The notes under the pieces were generated by a model, which did no database searches, was not told the origin of the DNA, and was given only the letters and a program-made list of their open reading frames with translations. Below are positions 37,701-45,297 of a stretch of DNA of 64,000 bases, piece by piece. Numbering within the stretch: position 1 is the stretch's first letter; the number at the start of each line of letters is the position of its first letter. Source of the DNA: Pseudomonas guineae (GTDB taxonomy: Bacteria > Pseudomonadota > Gammaproteobacteria > Pseudomonadales > Pseudomonadaceae); assembly GCF_900113745.1 (NCBI RefSeq), contig NZ_FOQL01000002.1, forward strand, positions 310,001 to 374,000, given 5' to 3'. The position numbers were made by a program, and so were the translations under genes.

Positions 37701-37747
37701 TCACCAATGCGTCTACGGTGACCATTGCTGACTTCCAGTTGGTATAG
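31799..37747 (+). CDS. Giant RTX animal-type heme peroxidase (MopA-like)
   Basis: A 1982-residue exported peroxidase. The animal-type heme peroxidase domain (about residues 200-960) has the distal site FGQFFDHG (Gln244, Asp247, His248), the calcium loop TPFVDQN (313-319), the catalytic Arg512 and ester Glu515 in [18 protein letters not shown] (523-532), and the proximal His637 in [11 protein letters not shown] nonapeptides (GGxGxDxxx) follow at about 975-1105, briefly at 1295-1320, and densely at 1627-1905; two Ig/cadherin-like modules lie at about 1435-1625. There is no N-terminal signal peptide; the last 75 or so residues should be the type I secretion signal. The divergent secretion operon is its probable exporter. 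In Pseudomonas, such proteins (MopA) are linked to Mn(II) oxidation; activity here is inferred. A strong terminator follows. Confidence 0.95.
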   Translation: MSSSQYDFTVTQQDLEFILKQIKIAEASTNPLTGAVENLPELVGSPLLPYGLRTVDGSWNSLLPGQQALGAADNIMPRLVEANLRDADLSPLQFGPQVQTSYTQTSGFVFDSQPRIASNLIVDQTANNPAAVAAALQMAGHADPYGEASVIATFNVPVQAANVLIQAAQASIIAAGDDPTLLAAAQQQLVDAKAVHAAAFTALRAEMEDAGLTVSDNGTIGIENLSPDIGLSPAFNGWMTLFGQFFDHGLDLVTKGGNGTVFVPLLPDDPLYVEGSQTNFMVLTRAAQVNGPGADGIMGTSDDTTHESINTTTPFVDQNQTYTSHPSHQVFLREYVMIDGKPMATGHLLSGAHGAGNWGEVKAQASSMLGIQLVDMDVHNVPLLATDAYGAFLRGPNGFVQIVTVSGLVEGDPAANGGLGVLLPPDTIRSNHAFLDDIAHGAAPGFADLDNNPATPRTELLADSDTVVGSMPNPNFDPTLPVGPNNMPILPQEFGTYDNELLDRHFITGDGRGNENIGLTAVHTIFHSEHNRLVEAYKQTILNSADLNFINEWLLTDLTALDQVPTTPTGIADLNWDGERLFQAGRFVTEMQYQHLVFEEFARAVQPTINPFVFSNSPDIDPAIVAEFAHVVYRFGHSMLTESVDRLDINMQSDDIALISAFLNPLAFDSDGAVSVEAAAGAIVRGMTRQAGNEIDEFVTSALRNNVLGLPLDLATLNMARARDTGMPSFNEARAQFYANTGDSQLTPFTSWAGMAPEMKNPASIINFIAAYGTHSSITAADTLAGKRDAAMTLVFGVASSGGTVPTDRLDFLNSTGTWTAANSGLNDVDFWIGGLAERKNEFGGMLGATFNYVFESQMESLQNGDRFYYLSRVQGTNMLNALEANTFSKLIMRNTDLGDEASSHLPSLIFHTPDLILEMDISKQIGADPVESNPILQILHPKVIRVAPGADVDGDGKADGGYLRFTGGEHVVLGGTAGNDTIIGGNGIDTIWGGAGNDRLDGGNEADQVHGGDGDDIITDLGTPAGGADFLHGDAGNDVISSGMGNDLVFGGAGQDFVITGNDATEVFGGLDNDFILGGNDSDFLLGNEGDDWIEGGEGFDTLAGENSELFFNSPIIGHDVLNGQGNDTDYDGESGDDIMFQGPGIQRSNGMAGFDWAVHKGDPNGAFSDLGIPIFVNQQDLILRDRFDLVEGLSGWSFNDTLIGREVVTGAAGGGGGAAIFDANTPLESFSNALLQSSVDRIAGFDLLVEHLTRETFTWNGKEHTVVVMDEAAVVRDGNGIVTFVSDTPSDILLGGGGSDTLQGKAGNDILDGDAWLNVRISVLTAVPSASNPNPAEWFSVDSMNQIKLRMLSGEINPGQLQIVREILYSNSADDIDTAVFSGSFANFDVIDNFDGSFQVVDNTGAEGTDWLRNIERVEFADHTMWLVDRPATGSVTISSLTPAEDQLLTVTDTISDPNGLLNATITYTWQADINGVWTDVGSGASFQPGDAEVGLTLRVVASFVDDGGYPGSITSDITAAVTNVNDAPTGLPLLSSDTPIVGQLLSASTIGLADADGLVGVAFAFQWQSGSGATFSDIAGADGETFTVTAAQSSQQIRVVVSYTDNRGTFESVTSAATALVASAVIIGTNAAETLTGTAFDDQIFALGGNDVLNGLAGNDLLDGGAGSDILDGGLGADVMIGGTGNDTYIVDDVGDVVTELAGEGIDTVLTSLLSYVLDANVERLTYTGMDNFVGTGNSLANILTGGSGNDSLDGGAGADRLVGGFGDDSYVVDVATDIIIEGAGGGTDTVYSTSDTFNLRANVENLIHIGSNATLVNGNGLDNVIQGGIGNDTLNGGGGNDTLLGGDGNDSLNGGAGNDTLDGGVGNDILNGGGGNDRLTGGEGNDILNVSQGNDILVFGANFGNDSVVGFDANPGNGQDLLNVAYFNLTAATFNSRVSITDIGNDTLVSINGADGGTITLIGVTNASTVTIADFQLV

Positions 37748-37799
37748 GTTCGCGATGAAGGTATGCCAGGGACGGCACATTTAAGCCACGTTTAAAATT

Positions 37800-37835
37800 A
37801 AACCCCCCAGTCGAGAAAAACGGCTGGGGGGTTTT
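37800..37835 (+). terminator. Rho-independent terminator after the RTX peroxidase
   Basis: CCCCCCAG (37803-37810) pairs with CTGGGGGG (37824-37831), flanked by AAA and TTTT. It lies 53 bases after the peroxidase stop and also faces the opposed VWA gene, so it may work in both directions. Confidence 0.93.
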
Positions 37836-37853
37836 GTGTGTATTGACTCGGGT

Positions 37854-39032
37854 TTATTTGGACAAAAACCTCATGCCGTCCTCTAGGCCCTGCAAGGTCA
37901 GCGGGTGCATCTGATCTTCTAACAGCTCACGCATGATGTTAGTCGAAGCGGTGTAGCTCCAGGTGTCCTTGGGGTAAGGGTTGATCCAGATAAGCTTTTT
38001 GTACTTCTCCATAAAGCGCTTGATCCAGACGTAACCGGGCTCCTCGTTCCAGTGCTCGACACTGCCGCCGGCCTGGGTGATCTCGTAGGGCGCCATGGCC
38101 GCATCGCCGACAAATACCACTTTGTAGTCCGCGCCATACTTGTGCAGCAAGTCTTGGGTAGAGAAGCGCTCCGAGGTGCGGCGCAGGTTGTTCTTCCACA
38201 CCGATTCGTACACGCAGTTATGGAAGTAGAAGTACTCCATATGCTTGAACTCGGTCTTGCAGGCCGAAAATAGCTCTTCGCAGACCTTAACGTGGGCGTC
38301 CATCGAACCGCCGATGTCAAAGAGGATCAGTAGCTTGACCGCGTTACGCCGCTCAGGGCGCATCTGGATATTCAACAGCCCGCCGTCTTTGGCGGTGTGG
38401 TCGATGGTGCCGCTGAGGTCAAGCTCGTCCTCGGCACCCTGGCGGGCGAACTTGCGCAGGCGGCGCAGGGCGACCTTGATATTGCGCGTGCCCAGCTCAA
38501 CCTGGTCGTCGAGGTTTTTGTACTCGCGCTGATCCCAGACTTTGACCGCCTTGCCTTGACGCTTGCCGGCATCACCGACGCGGATGCCTTCCGGGTTGAA
38601 CCCGCCTGAGCCGAACGGGCTGGTGCCGCCGGTGCCGATCCACTTGTTACCGCCTTCGTGGCGTTCTTTCTGCTCCTCGAGGCGTTTCTTAAACTCCTCG
38701 ATCAGCTTGTCCAGACCGCCAAGGGATTCAATCTTGGCGCGCTCTTCATCGGTCAGCGAGCGCTCGAATTCTTTGCGCAGCCACTCATCGGGGATCAACG
38801 CCTCGATGTGCTGGTTAAGATTTTCCAGGCCCTTGAAGTAGGCCCCGAACGCGCGGTCGAACTTATCGAAATGCCGCTCGTCTTTAACCAGAATGGTGCG
38901 CGAGAGGAAATAGAACTCGTCCATATCAGCGAACACCACGTTGTGTTTCAACGCGTTGATCAGGTCGAGTAGCTCACGCACTGACACCGGCACCTTGGCG
39001 GCGCGCATTTCATTGAACAGGTTGAGCAGCAT
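37854..39032 (-). CDS. VWA-domain protein (CoxE-like)
   Basis: A 392-residue cytoplasmic protein. The N-terminal helical part (MLLNLFNEMRAAKVPVSVRE) and a long charged coiled region (about 115-150) lead to a C-terminal von Willebrand A domain. Its metal site reads LFDIGGSMDAH, that is DxGxS instead of DxSxS, followed by FHNCVYESVW and VFVGDAAMAPYE. It works with the MoxR ATPase encoded upstream; such pairs act as chaperones for metal enzymes or complexes (family knowledge). The ATG at 39032 has GAGG 8 bases upstream; longer frames run into the palindromic element and are spurious. Confidence 0.93.
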   Translation of the reverse strand: MLLNLFNEMRAAKVPVSVRELLDLINALKHNVVFADMDEFYFLSRTILVKDERHFDKFDRAFGAYFKGLENLNQHIEALIPDEWLRKEFERSLTDEERAKIESLGGLDKLIEEFKKRLEEQKERHEGGNKWIGTGGTSPFGSGGFNPEGIRVGDAGKRQGKAVKVWDQREYKNLDDQVELGTRNIKVALRRLRKFARQGAEDELDLSGTIDHTAKDGGLLNIQMRPERRNAVKLLILFDIGGSMDAHVKVCEELFSACKTEFKHMEYFYFHNCVYESVWKNNLRRTSERFSTQDLLHKYGADYKVVFVGDAAMAPYEITQAGGSVEHWNEEPGYVWIKRFMEKYKKLIWINPYPKDTWSYTASTNIMRELLEDQMHPLTLQGLEDGMRFLSK

Positions 39033-39054
39033 ATAAGCGCCCTCATGAATAACC

Positions 39055-39165
39055 GTAGGGTGGGTTAGCCGCGCAGCGGCGTAACCCACCATCGATGCCG
39101 CAGGCACCGCCATGGCCAGCCAGTTGGCTGGTTGGTGGGTTACGCCTTTGGCTAACCCACCCTAC
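39055..39165. repeat. Nested inverted-repeat element inside the moxR–VWA pair
   Basis: Outer arms GTAGGGTGGGTTAGCC (39055-39070) and GGCTAACCCACCCTAC (39150-39165) match perfectly over 16 bases; inner arms GGCGTAACCCACCA (39078-39091) and TGGTGGGTTACGCC (39133-39146) match perfectly over 14. Each side can also fold on itself (GGTGGGTTAGCC with GGCGTAACCCACC). A third hairpin, CCAGCCA/TGGCTGG, is at 39116-39131. It fills the 144-base gap between two co-oriented genes and is probably a dispersed palindromic element. Confidence 0.9.
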
Positions 39166-39176
39166 AAGAACGTCGC

Positions 39177-40022
39177 TTAGCGCGAAGCGCGGCGGCTCAT
39201 AAAGGCCAGGCGCTCCAGCAGTTGCACATCCTGCTCGTTCTTCACCAACGCGCCGGCCAGTGGCGGGATGGCTTTGGTGGGATCACGCTCGCGTAGCACC
39301 GCTTCGCCGATGTTGTCGGACATCAGCAGCTTGAGCCAATCGACCAGCTCGCTGGTGGATGGCTTCTTCTTCAGGCCCGGCACTTTGCGCACGTCAAAGA
39401 ACACATCTAGCGCTTCAGCGACTAAGTCTTTCTTGATGTTTGGGTAGTGCACGTCGACGATTTTTTGCAGTGTCGCGCGATCTGGGAAGGCGATGTAATG
39501 GAAGAAGCAGCGGCGCAGGAAGGCGTCCGGCAATTCTTTTTCGTTGTTCGATGTGATGATGATGATCGGGCGTTTAACCGCCTTAATGGTCTCGTCGGTC
39601 TCGTAAACGTAGAACTCCATCTTGTCGAGTTCTTGCAGCAAATCGTTGGGGAACTCGATGTCAGCTTTGTCGATTTCATCGATCAGCAGAATCACCCGCT
39701 CTTCGGCCTCGAAAGCCTCCCACAGCTTGCCTTTCTTGATGTAGTTGCGCACATCGTGGACTTTGTCCGAATCCAATTGCGAGTCACGCAGGCGGCTGAC
39801 CGCATCGTACTCGTACAAGCCTTGGTGGGCCTTGGTGGTGGATTTGATGTGCCAGGTGATCAGGCGCGCACCAAATGATTCGGCAAGCTGTTCAGCCAGC
39901 ATGGTTTTACCAGTGCCCGGCTCACCCTTGACCAGCAGCGGACGCTCCAGAGTGATAGCGGCATTGACCGCCAGCTTGAGGTCGTCGGTGGCGACGTAGG
40001 ACTGGGTGCCTTCGAACTTCAT
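39177..40022 (-). CDS. MoxR-family AAA+ ATPase
   Basis: A 281-residue AAA+ protein. Walker A is VKGEPGTGKTMLAEQLA, Walker B is VILLIDEIDKAD, sensor 1 is IIITSNNEKELPDAFLRRC with the Arg finger; a helical lid follows with KKKPSTSELVDWL. MoxR ATPases remodel or activate partner complexes with a VWA protein, here the next gene downstream. The ATG at 40022 (MKFEGTQSY) has AGGA 7 bases upstream; the longer frame to 40127 is unlikely. Substrate unknown. Confidence 0.95.
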   Translation of the reverse strand: MKFEGTQSYVATDDLKLAVNAAITLERPLLVKGEPGTGKTMLAEQLAESFGARLITWHIKSTTKAHQGLYEYDAVSRLRDSQLDSDKVHDVRNYIKKGKLWEAFEAEERVILLIDEIDKADIEFPNDLLQELDKMEFYVYETDETIKAVKRPIIIITSNNEKELPDAFLRRCFFHYIAFPDRATLQKIVDVHYPNIKKDLVAEALDVFFDVRKVPGLKKKPSTSELVDWLKLLMSDNIGEAVLRERDPTKAIPPLAGALVKNEQDVQLLERLAFMSRRASR

Positions 40023-40160
40023 CGGTAAATCCTCGAACGGTAAGGCGCAGGCCATACCTGCGGGTTCAGTATTTGAAAAGCAGACTATAACGCGCAGCCC
40101 TGGCGACTGTGAACGCAGACGGGCCATTCAGTGACTGAATGGCGGGTCACGGAGTGCCTG

Positions 40161-41225
40161 TCACGGTTTCGGGCTATCAAACCGATTGTTGAATGCACGC
40201 ACGAAGGCGTTGCGCAAGATCGCTTTGAAAGCCTGCCAGCGGCTAATGTCATAGGCGTTAAGGTCGCCGTCTATCTCCACGCGAGTGGCGAATTGGTCTT
40301 TGCGCTGGTTTTTCAGCAACCAGCTGCCGCCACCGACCAGGGCTTCCCACGCGCCGGTTAGCAGGTTCTTGTCCTTGGCGGCGACATCCTGCTGCCAGTC
40401 GAAGACTTTCATGTCGCGCAGCAGCGGTTTGGCATAGCCCTTGATTTTGCCTTGGCCGGCATCCAGTTCCATCACAAAGTCGCCATGACCGGCGGCGAAG
40501 TCAAAGTCGGCGTACGCGCGGGTGAAGCTGTTGAGCTGCTTAAGTTGGACATCGGTGATGCGCAGGCGCAGATCGAAATTATCCAGCTGGCCGAGTGGGT
40601 CGAAGTTGGCAGTGGTCTGCAGCGGCGCCTGTTCAAATACCTTGGCGGTGGCTTGTAAGTTGGCTGGTCGCGGATTGTCCGAGACGCTAACGTTGCTCAG
40701 GTTGCGCAACCGAGCATTAATCTCGCTGGCCTGCAGCTCTACTGGTGGCTTGGCGTTGAAATTGCGGAAAGCTAGGGTGCCGTCTTGTACACGGATTTCG
40801 TTGATGTGAATCGGCAACAAGCCTTTGAGTTGAGCCCGCCAGTTAACCCCCTCACCAGTCTGTGAGTCGGTGGCGTTACCGCCATCCACGAAGGTCAGCT
40901 GCGGCCGTTCAAAAGTGACTTCGGCGACTACAGAGCGGGTTTCCCAAAGCGCTCGCCAACTGACGGCCAGCTCGATGACAGGCGCTTCAAGCAGCGGCAC
41001 CGGTACCTTGCCATTGAGTTTGACAATGCTCAGACCGTTGACTCGATAAGCCCCGCGCCATAGCGCTAGATCAATGTCGCTGATCTCGCCGCGGTAGTCG
41101 CCCATATTGGCCATTTGCTCATTAAAGTAATCGCGCAGCAGCCAGGGCAGGGCGATATGCAGGCCTACCAAAGCAATGGCCAAGCTCAGCAGTGTCCAGA
41201 AGGGGAGACGGTAGCGCTTTTTCAT
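40161..41225 (-). CDS. DUF748/AsmA-like membrane-anchored protein
   Basis: A 354-residue protein with an N-terminal membrane helix (about residues 8-27) and a large periplasmic part. Segments such as YRGEISDIDLALWRGAYRV, FERPQLTFVDGG and INEIRVQDGTLAFRNF are typical of DUF748 proteins, which are distantly related to AsmA and bridge-like lipid-transfer proteins. No enzyme motif is seen; a role in the envelope is likely (inference). The ATG at 41225 begins MKKRYRLPFW, the natural start before the helix; the frame further upstream is not conserved. Confidence 0.87.
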   Translation of the reverse strand: MKKRYRLPFWTLLSLAIALVGLHIALPWLLRDYFNEQMANMGDYRGEISDIDLALWRGAYRVNGLSIVKLNGKVPVPLLEAPVIELAVSWRALWETRSVVAEVTFERPQLTFVDGGNATDSQTGEGVNWRAQLKGLLPIHINEIRVQDGTLAFRNFNAKPPVELQASEINARLRNLSNVSVSDNPRPANLQATAKVFEQAPLQTTANFDPLGQLDNFDLRLRITDVQLKQLNSFTRAYADFDFAAGHGDFVMELDAGQGKIKGYAKPLLRDMKVFDWQQDVAAKDKNLLTGAWEALVGGGSWLLKNQRKDQFATRVEIDGDLNAYDISRWQAFKAILRNAFVRAFNNRFDSPKP

Positions 41226-41348
41226 ATAAAAGCAGACAGACCTTGTCGCAATAGGTTTCCAGCCAGGCAGTGCGCATGGCTGGACGGCGGCCAGAACCGG
41301 CCGTAGGCTTGGGAGCTTACTCGGCAACGCATGAAGAAGGACATCGCC

Positions 41349-42323
41349 ATGAGCCGCATCTATGCAGACAACGCGCAATCCATCGGCAACACGCCGCTGG
41401 TGATGATTAATCGCCTGGGGCCTAAAGGCGTGACCATTCTGGCTAAGATCGAAGGGCGCAACCCGGCTTATTCGGTTAAGTGCCGCATTGGTGCGAGCAT
41501 GGTCTGGGATGCGGAAGAGCGCGGCATGCTTAAGCCCGGTATGACCATCGTTGAACCCACCTCTGGCAATACCGGTATCGGCCTGGCCTTTGTGGCTGCG
41601 GCGCGCGGTTATAAACTGCTGTTGACCATGCCCGCGTCAATGAGCCTGGAGCGGCGCAAGGTGCTTAAGGCTTTAGGGGCTGAACTGGTGCTGACTGAGC
41701 CGACTAAAGGCATGAAAGGTGCCATCGAAAAAGCAGCCGAAATCGCCGCCTCTGACAGCAATACCTACTTTATGCCGCAGCAGTTCAATAACCCGGCAAA
41801 CCCGGCGATCCATGAAAAGACCACCGGTCCGGAAATTTGGAACGACACCGAGGGTTCCATTGATGTGCTGGTATCGGGCGTCGGGACTGGCGGCACCATT
41901 ACCGGCATCTCGCGTTACATCAAACAAACCCAAGGCAAGCCGATTATTTCGGTAGCCGTAGAGCCAATCAGCTCGCCGGTGATCAGCCAGACCATCGCCG
42001 GAGATGAAGTAAAACCCAGCCCACACAAAATTCAGGGGATTGGGGCTGGCTTTGTGCCAGGCAATCTCGACTTGAGCATGGTTGATCGGGTTGAGCTGGT
42101 CAGCGATGACGAATCCAAGGCGGTGGCTTTGCGCTTGATGCGTGAGGAGGGGATTCTCTGCGGTATCTCCTGCGGCGCGGCCATGGCGGCGGCGCTGCGT
42201 ATTGCTGCTGAGCCAGAGATGCAGGGTAAAACCATTGTGGTGATCCTGCCGGACTCAGGTGAACGCTACCTGTCGAGCATGTTGTTTAGCGATATGTTTA
42301 CCGATCAGGAGCTGCAGCAGTAA
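41349..42323 (+). CDS. cysK: Cysteine synthase A (O-acetylserine sulfhydrylase)
   Basis: PLP enzyme that makes cysteine from O-acetylserine and sulfide. [18 protein letters not shown], the PLP-binding Lys in [14 protein letters not shown], the substrate loop [13 protein letters not shown], the phosphate loop [11 protein letters not shown] and the end FTDQELQQ match CysK rather than CysM. The 324-residue length is usual. AAGGA sits just before the ATG at 41349, preferred over an in-frame ATG at 41331. A strong terminator follows, so it is transcribed alone. Confidence 0.96.
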   Translation: MSRIYADNAQSIGNTPLVMINRLGPKGVTILAKIEGRNPAYSVKCRIGASMVWDAEERGMLKPGMTIVEPTSGNTGIGLAFVAAARGYKLLLTMPASMSLERRKVLKALGAELVLTEPTKGMKGAIEKAAEIAASDSNTYFMPQQFNNPANPAIHEKTTGPEIWNDTEGSIDVLVSGVGTGGTITGISRYIKQTQGKPIISVAVEPISSPVISQTIAGDEVKPSPHKIQGIGAGFVPGNLDLSMVDRVELVSDDESKAVALRLMREEGILCGISCGAAMAAALRIAAEPEMQGKTIVVILPDSGERYLSSMLFSDMFTDQELQQ

Positions 42324-42337
42324 GCGGCTGCAGCCTC

Positions 42338-42367
42338 AAAAAACCGCCCACTGCAGGCGGTTTTTTT
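42338..42367 (+). terminator. Rho-independent terminator of cysK
   Basis: AAAAAACCGCC (42338-42348) pairs with GGCGGTTTTTTT (42356-42367) across a seven-base loop, 14 bases after the cysK stop. Confidence 0.95.
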
Positions 42368-42774
42368 GTGTGTTTACTCGGTGATTCACGACCCAAGGTG
42401 GCTGTTTTAATTAAGCCTCGTCACGGTCGAGATAATTATTCAGTAAAATTAATGATCGGTGACCACAGGCAGCTCACGACCCGAAGCGGACTCTCAGATA
42501 TGACTATGAAACAAGAGCGATTCAGTATATTCAGGGGGCAGCGTTGCACTTATATGTTGGATTCAGGTGTTGAAACGGCTGCAGAAGTTTTCCTGCGGGT
42601 CGGTGCACCGGCCATTCGCTCTAGAGTAGAACTGCAGGTCAGTGGCAATGCCAAGGGTATGAGCCTGGAAACCGTGGGGAGGAACGCAACTAACTGTGCG
42701 TTTCCGCTCTTTTGCGTTGGACCAGGCAGACGCTGCGGTGGCAGCTTAAGCGGACTGGGAGCAGGTTGATCTGA
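42368..42774. other. Non-coding or uncertain stretch before the solute-binding protein
   Basis: One plus-strand frame is open for 133 codons up to 42769, with an internal ATG at 42500, but its predicted product has no recognisable motif and an odd, Cys/Gly-rich end. I do not call it a gene. A hairpin of GGAACGCA with TGCGTTTCC (42681-42705, one bulge) lies in the leader of the next gene. Confidence 0.4.
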
Positions 42775-43515
42775 ATGGTTATTAAGGTTCTGATTTGCTT
42801 TGGACTAGCATTGCTCAGTGGCAGGGTATGGGCGACGGAGATTGGGGTCTTCGCTCCGGAGGAAGCACCTTACCAGTACCTTGATAGCAGCTCGGGGCAA
42901 GCTGCTGGCTTTGCTGTCGAGGTCGTACAGCTGGTGCTCAAAGAGGCGGGCAGCAAGGTACCGATCCAGCTGCAACCCTGGCCAAGAATTGAATGCTGTG
43001 TGCTGGAGCAGCCCAATAACCTGATCTTTACCGTCTACCGCAATCAAGAAAGTGAACTGGACTACCGTTGGGTCGGGTCTTTGGTGCCCTTTAAGATAGT
43101 CGTCTATCGACTCAAGTCGCGCCAGGATGTACAGGCGAGCAGTGTCAGCGAGCTGGGCCAGTATCGAATCGGCGTTGCTGCGCAAGGCGGCCGGTTTCGT
43201 TATCTGAGTAAACAGGGTTTGGCCGCCAATCTGGATATTGCCAACAATGATGAATCCAATATTCGCAAATTTTTCCACGGCCGGTTTGACCTTCTGCCCG
43301 AAGATCCCACCATGCTGTTCTACTCGACCCAGCGTTTCGGCTTGGATTTCAGTCAAGTTGAGAGGCTTTTTGAGCTCACCGATTTGGCTGGCGAAGGCTA
43401 TCTGGCCTTTACTCTGGGGACTGAGGATGCACTGGTTAGTCAATTCACGCGTGCGCTAGAAAAGGTCAAGTCAGGGTCGGCTTACCGGGGTTTGTTACTG
43501 AAGTATGGGTTGTAA
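42775..43515 (+). CDS. Periplasmic solute-binding protein, family 3 type
   Basis: A 246-residue protein with a signal peptide ending at about residue 20 (VWA then TEIG) and the fold of amino-acid-type binding proteins: APEEAPYQYLDSSSGQAAGF at the first lobe, ELDYRWVGSLVPFKIVVYRL at the hinge and LGQYRIGVAAQGGRFRYL at the second lobe. No permease or ATPase gene is next to it, so it may be an orphan sensor-like binding protein, as many short Pseudomonas family 3 proteins are. The ligand is unknown. The ribosome binding site is modest (AGG, 9 bases upstream). Confidence 0.87.
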   Translation: MVIKVLICFGLALLSGRVWATEIGVFAPEEAPYQYLDSSSGQAAGFAVEVVQLVLKEAGSKVPIQLQPWPRIECCVLEQPNNLIFTVYRNQESELDYRWVGSLVPFKIVVYRLKSRQDVQASSVSELGQYRIGVAAQGGRFRYLSKQGLAANLDIANNDESNIRKFFHGRFDLLPEDPTMLFYSTQRFGLDFSQVERLFELTDLAGEGYLAFTLGTEDALVSQFTRALEKVKSGSAYRGLLLKYGL

Positions 43516-43851
43516 GCGCTAGTGACGGCATGGCACCGAAAATCAAAAGGGGGAGTGAACAAGTTTTGATGAGCCAAGCCGGTACTTAAACTCCAGCTCG
43601 ACCAGCGATTAAAAATAATTCACTTCCCCCCCCCTCATAGCCACATAGAGCAGGATGTTTATCCTGACAGTCGGTGCGACAGACAGGTGATTTGCATGAG
43701 TATGGGAACTGACTGACCGCTTTTGGCTGACTGCGGCCAATCACGAATTACAAACTAAAGGGTTCAGCGTTGTTTATCTTTGATTAATTCGGAGCGCCTA
43801 GGCTCCTAGAAGATAATTTACGCAGCCCTCTTTTGATCGCTGATCAGTTAC
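43516..43851. other. Intergenic stretch between convergent genes
   Basis: AT-richer than its surroundings. It holds a run of nine C (43626-43634) and a GGAGC/GCTCC hairpin (43791-43806) near the end of the LRR-kinase gene, with no T-run. I find no credible gene or clear terminator. Confidence 0.4.
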
Positions 43852-45177
43852 TTAGGCCATATTGCAGTCTTTCAGACATTCTAGGATATCGACAAACAAG
43901 GGGCGCTCGGCAGGTTGCGGGTTGCCACACCGCGCATGCAGTTGCCACAAGCGGGTTTGTTGATGTGGCTGATCATACTTATTACAGCGGTTTAACAACT
44001 CCTCTAGCAAACAGGCAAAGGCACGGGCCTCGAGCTGTTGCAGGGCGATCCCGCTGCTGCTCTGTGGTTCAAAAAACGAAGCGGCGCCGAAATCGCCCAG
44101 TAGCGTTTGCCCTGCGGCGTCGACCAGCAAGTTATGGGCATACAAATCGCCATGCACGATGCCGCGCTCATGCAGATGAACGACGGCCGCCGCTGTGCCG
44201 TGCAAAATGCGTAATGCTTCTGCCAGGGTGAAACGACGCTGCTCGGCGTAACAATCGCGCGAGCAGCTGGCGAGTGAGGGCGGCCCTGCCAGGGGTTGGA
44301 AACTTGGCGCAATACGCTCCAGTAACAGACCGGGCGGGCCGTCCTGCATTGGTTCTAGTGGTCCGGCAACGCTGATCAGGTTGTCGTGTTCACCGGCTGC
44401 TATACAGGCGGCGATTTCACTGTGGGCAAGCCCGTCGCTGGTTATGTCACCTTTGAACAGTTTGACCGCCATGGCCTGCACTGGCTGGTTTGGCTGCTGC
44501 CAGGCTGCACTGTGGATGATCCCCGAGGCGCCCTGACCGAGTATTTCACCCAGCTCAAGCGTGTCGCGTGCGATGGTCGGCAGTGGGTGTTGGCGGAGAA
44601 TTTCAGCTTCGCTGGCGTCACTGAATGGATTGCCGGCAAAGGCCAGCCAGCACAAGGACGGTAATCCCGTGAGCCATGCCGGCAGATGTTCTAGGCGGTT
44701 AGCCGCGATGCGCAGCAGCTCCAAGCGATGCAGATTGGCCAGGCTCTCGGGTAGTGCGCGGAGCTGGTTGCCCGCCAGCATCAGCTTTTGTAAGTACGCA
44801 CAGTCACCTAACTCAGTCGGTAGCTGCTGCAGTCGATTGTCGGTAAGGATCAGCCAGCGCAACTTGGGCGGTAGTGCCGTAGCAGGCAAGTGTTGAATGC
44901 GGTTGCTTTTGAAACCGATCATTTCCAGCTGCGTGCAGTTGCCCAACCCCTCAGGTACTGAGGTGAACAGGTTGTCTGAGCAAAACAGAATACGCAGCTT
45001 ATGCAGGCGGGCTAAGTCAGCGGGGAGTGCGCTAAGGCGGTTGCCCGAGAGGTTGAGCACTTCGAGGCTGTCGGCCAGAGAGAAAATCTCCTCTGGGAAG
45101 TCGGACAGGTCGCAGCAAAGGTCCAGCCGAGTAATACAGGCCAGTTCACCGCTACGAAGTTGTTCAAGGCTGTGCAT
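43852..45177 (-). CDS. Leucine-rich-repeat protein kinase
   Basis: A 441-residue fusion of leucine-rich repeats and a eukaryotic-type protein kinase. About seven repeats of the LxxLxLxxNxLxxLP type cover residues 15-185 (LEVLNLSGNRLSALP, LRWLILTDNRLQQLP, LQKLMLAGNQLRALP). The kinase (about 205-440) has the Gly loop GQGASGIIHS, Lys239 in AMAVKLF, a helix-C Glu near 254, the catalytic loop HGDLYAHN (Asp344, Asn349) and DFG (Asp362), so it looks active. There is no signal peptide or membrane helix. HGD replaces HRD. Start at 45177 gives MHSLEQLRSG; its ribosome binding site is poor. The target is unknown; it lies downstream of metH on the same strand after 120 bases. Confidence 0.92.
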   Translation of the reverse strand: MHSLEQLRSGELACITRLDLCCDLSDFPEEIFSLADSLEVLNLSGNRLSALPADLARLHKLRILFCSDNLFTSVPEGLGNCTQLEMIGFKSNRIQHLPATALPPKLRWLILTDNRLQQLPTELGDCAYLQKLMLAGNQLRALPESLANLHRLELLRIAANRLEHLPAWLTGLPSLCWLAFAGNPFSDASEAEILRQHPLPTIARDTLELGEILGQGASGIIHSAAWQQPNQPVQAMAVKLFKGDITSDGLAHSEIAACIAAGEHDNLISVAGPLEPMQDGPPGLLLERIAPSFQPLAGPPSLASCSRDCYAEQRRFTLAEALRILHGTAAAVVHLHERGIVHGDLYAHNLLVDAAGQTLLGDFGAASFFEPQSSSGIALQQLEARAFACLLEELLNRCNKYDQPHQQTRLWQLHARCGNPQPAERPLFVDILECLKDCNMA

Positions 45178-45297
45178 AAGGGGCTCGCGCACTGGGGACA
45201 CTGCCCAGCAGTGTTTGGCTGAGAAAGGGCGTAAGCACAACGGTGGCGGGCTTAGCTGGAATACGCCCGCTGCCGTGTGTCTATCCGCAGCAGAGTG

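Noticed and set aside
39033..39113. N-terminal extension of the VWA protein by 27 residues
   Set aside because: The extension is translated from the palindromic element, and a well-spaced GAGG supports the start at 39032.
42368..42769. 133-codon plus-strand frame before the solute-binding protein
   Set aside because: Open frame only; no good start, no recognisable domain, odd Cys/Gly-rich end.
43626..43634. Nine-C tract as a phase-variable switch
   Set aside because: It is intergenic between convergent genes, so slippage would not alter a reading frame or a visible promoter.
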